From Siphonodentalium dalli (taxonomy: Eukaryota > Mollusca > Scaphopoda > Gadilida > Siphonodentaliidae), in assembly GCA_032622095.1 (NCBI GenBank), contig CP136069.1, positions 122,502,126-122,566,125 on the forward strand: 64,000 bases of DNA. The letters are read 5' to 3'. Below, in pieces: positions 63,014-64,000 of the stretch. The notes under the pieces are model-generated. The model did not search any database, was not told where the DNA came from, and was given only the letters and a program-made list of their open reading frames with translations. Positions within the stretch are counted from its first letter, which is position 1, and each line of letters opens with the position of its first letter. Made by a program: the position numbers and the translations under genes.

Positions 63014-64000
63014 TTAATAACTCTCCAATAATGAGATTTTACTTATCAAAACTATTACCGATCAAAAGTAAAATAAGATATCAAAGTTTAATCAAAACTT
63101 TATGGTAAACATTCAAAAATGTCAAAGCATTGAAAAGTATTCTGAAAATCATTGTAGACCAGTTTAGACTAAATTATTTAAGCTTACTATACACTATTGG
63201 CGATGACATTTCGCTGTAACCCCTTTTGTTTACATAATATTTGTTTTAACTTGCGATATTTATTTATTGGAGAACTATCAACACAAAGTTTATGATCAGT
63301 TTCTCTATGTTCTTCTCAGTGGTGATGTTTTTACACTTTAAATTTTGTGCACATTTACCCGCTGTGAGTGCCTTTATGCAGCTGAATATGTGACATTCAC
63401 AGATAAACAATGCATTCTGCCCTTTTGAATTAGTAAGTGAAGTCATTTACCATTTCTTCATCCCTTTTAGCCATATGTGACTCTCCAAGAGAAATTGAGG
63501 GTCGGATATCTGTTGACAAATAATTCTGTTGATAAATAATTCTTAGCTCTACATGTACATACAATCTACAAGTTTAACATCTGATTGTAAAATCTTGGTT
63601 GCTGACTTCAAGGTAACCTTGGGCTATATCCCCATATGCTCAATTCCAATGAAACCATTTTCGTCATTTCGTATCTATCATTAGATTGTTCCTTAGGTTT
63701 CATACGTTGTGCATTATTGGTGGAGTTTTTATTCAAACAATCACATCTATCATAAGTTTCCTCCAGTATTATATCTCTCTCATTAATTCTAATCATGAGT
63801 TAGTAGTAAATACGCTTGAAATCTGACTTCAGGAACTTCATAAGAAAGATTCTTCGATGGGTTTCTATGAAGAGTCTTAGATAGGACATCATGACCTATC
63901 AGAATTATTTTGCTTATACAGAATCAATGTCACCATTATAGATAATATATAGGGCACCTATTTTTCGAGTGAGAATTCTTTGAGTATAATTCATCTTTTA

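Overview
This window reads as animal nuclear DNA: AT-rich, intron-rich and full of non-coding repeats. Its retroelement and repeat flavour suggests a marine lophotrochozoan, probably a mollusc. That placement is an inference; the sequence gives no species marker.

One large gene on the + strand fills most of the window. It encodes a short calcium-binding mitochondrial carrier (SCaMC; ATP-Mg/Pi carrier, SLC25A23/24/25 family). I could join a complete reading frame exon by exon with GT-AG introns and consistent phases: a first coding exon at either 5042-5206 (1a) or 11675-11845 (1b), then nine shared exons from 26204 to the stop at 56036-56038. The predicted proteins are 467 aa (via 1a) and 469 aa (via 1b), with four EF-hands followed by three mitochondrial-carrier repeats. 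Exons 1a and 1b both encode EF-hand 1 and both end in phase 0, so they look like alternative starts. They differ at the key twelfth loop position (Glu in 1a, Asp in 1b).

The introns and flanks are a collection of mobile elements. There is a 3.5 kb TA-flanked DNA transposon with a decayed DDE transposase (17677-21213), which itself holds a related nested MITE. A head-to-tail pair of Helentron-like elements lies at 28365-32580, with a third copy at 40567-41618. Four hAT-type elements have 8-bp target duplications (23716, 36083, 37650, 53269). Another hAT-like element (41792-43606) carries only a zinc-finger-type gene and sits 56 bp upstream of exon 7. Five piggyBac-like MITEs are flanked by TTAA, and a Mutator-like element at 59066-60392 has a 9-bp duplication. 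A 5'-truncated non-LTR reverse transcriptase lacks its catalytic motif. Many foldback repeats and three exact minisatellites (27, 30 and 34/40/51 bp units) complete the picture.

An intronless 339-codon frame on the minus strand inside intron 7 (47048-48067) is the only other candidate gene, and I do not recognise it. Regions 1-3200, 13000-16800, 33400-35200, 54300-55860 and 60400-62270 show no gene I can support. Downstream of the carrier stop (56039-64000) I see only a candidate poly(A) region and repeats.
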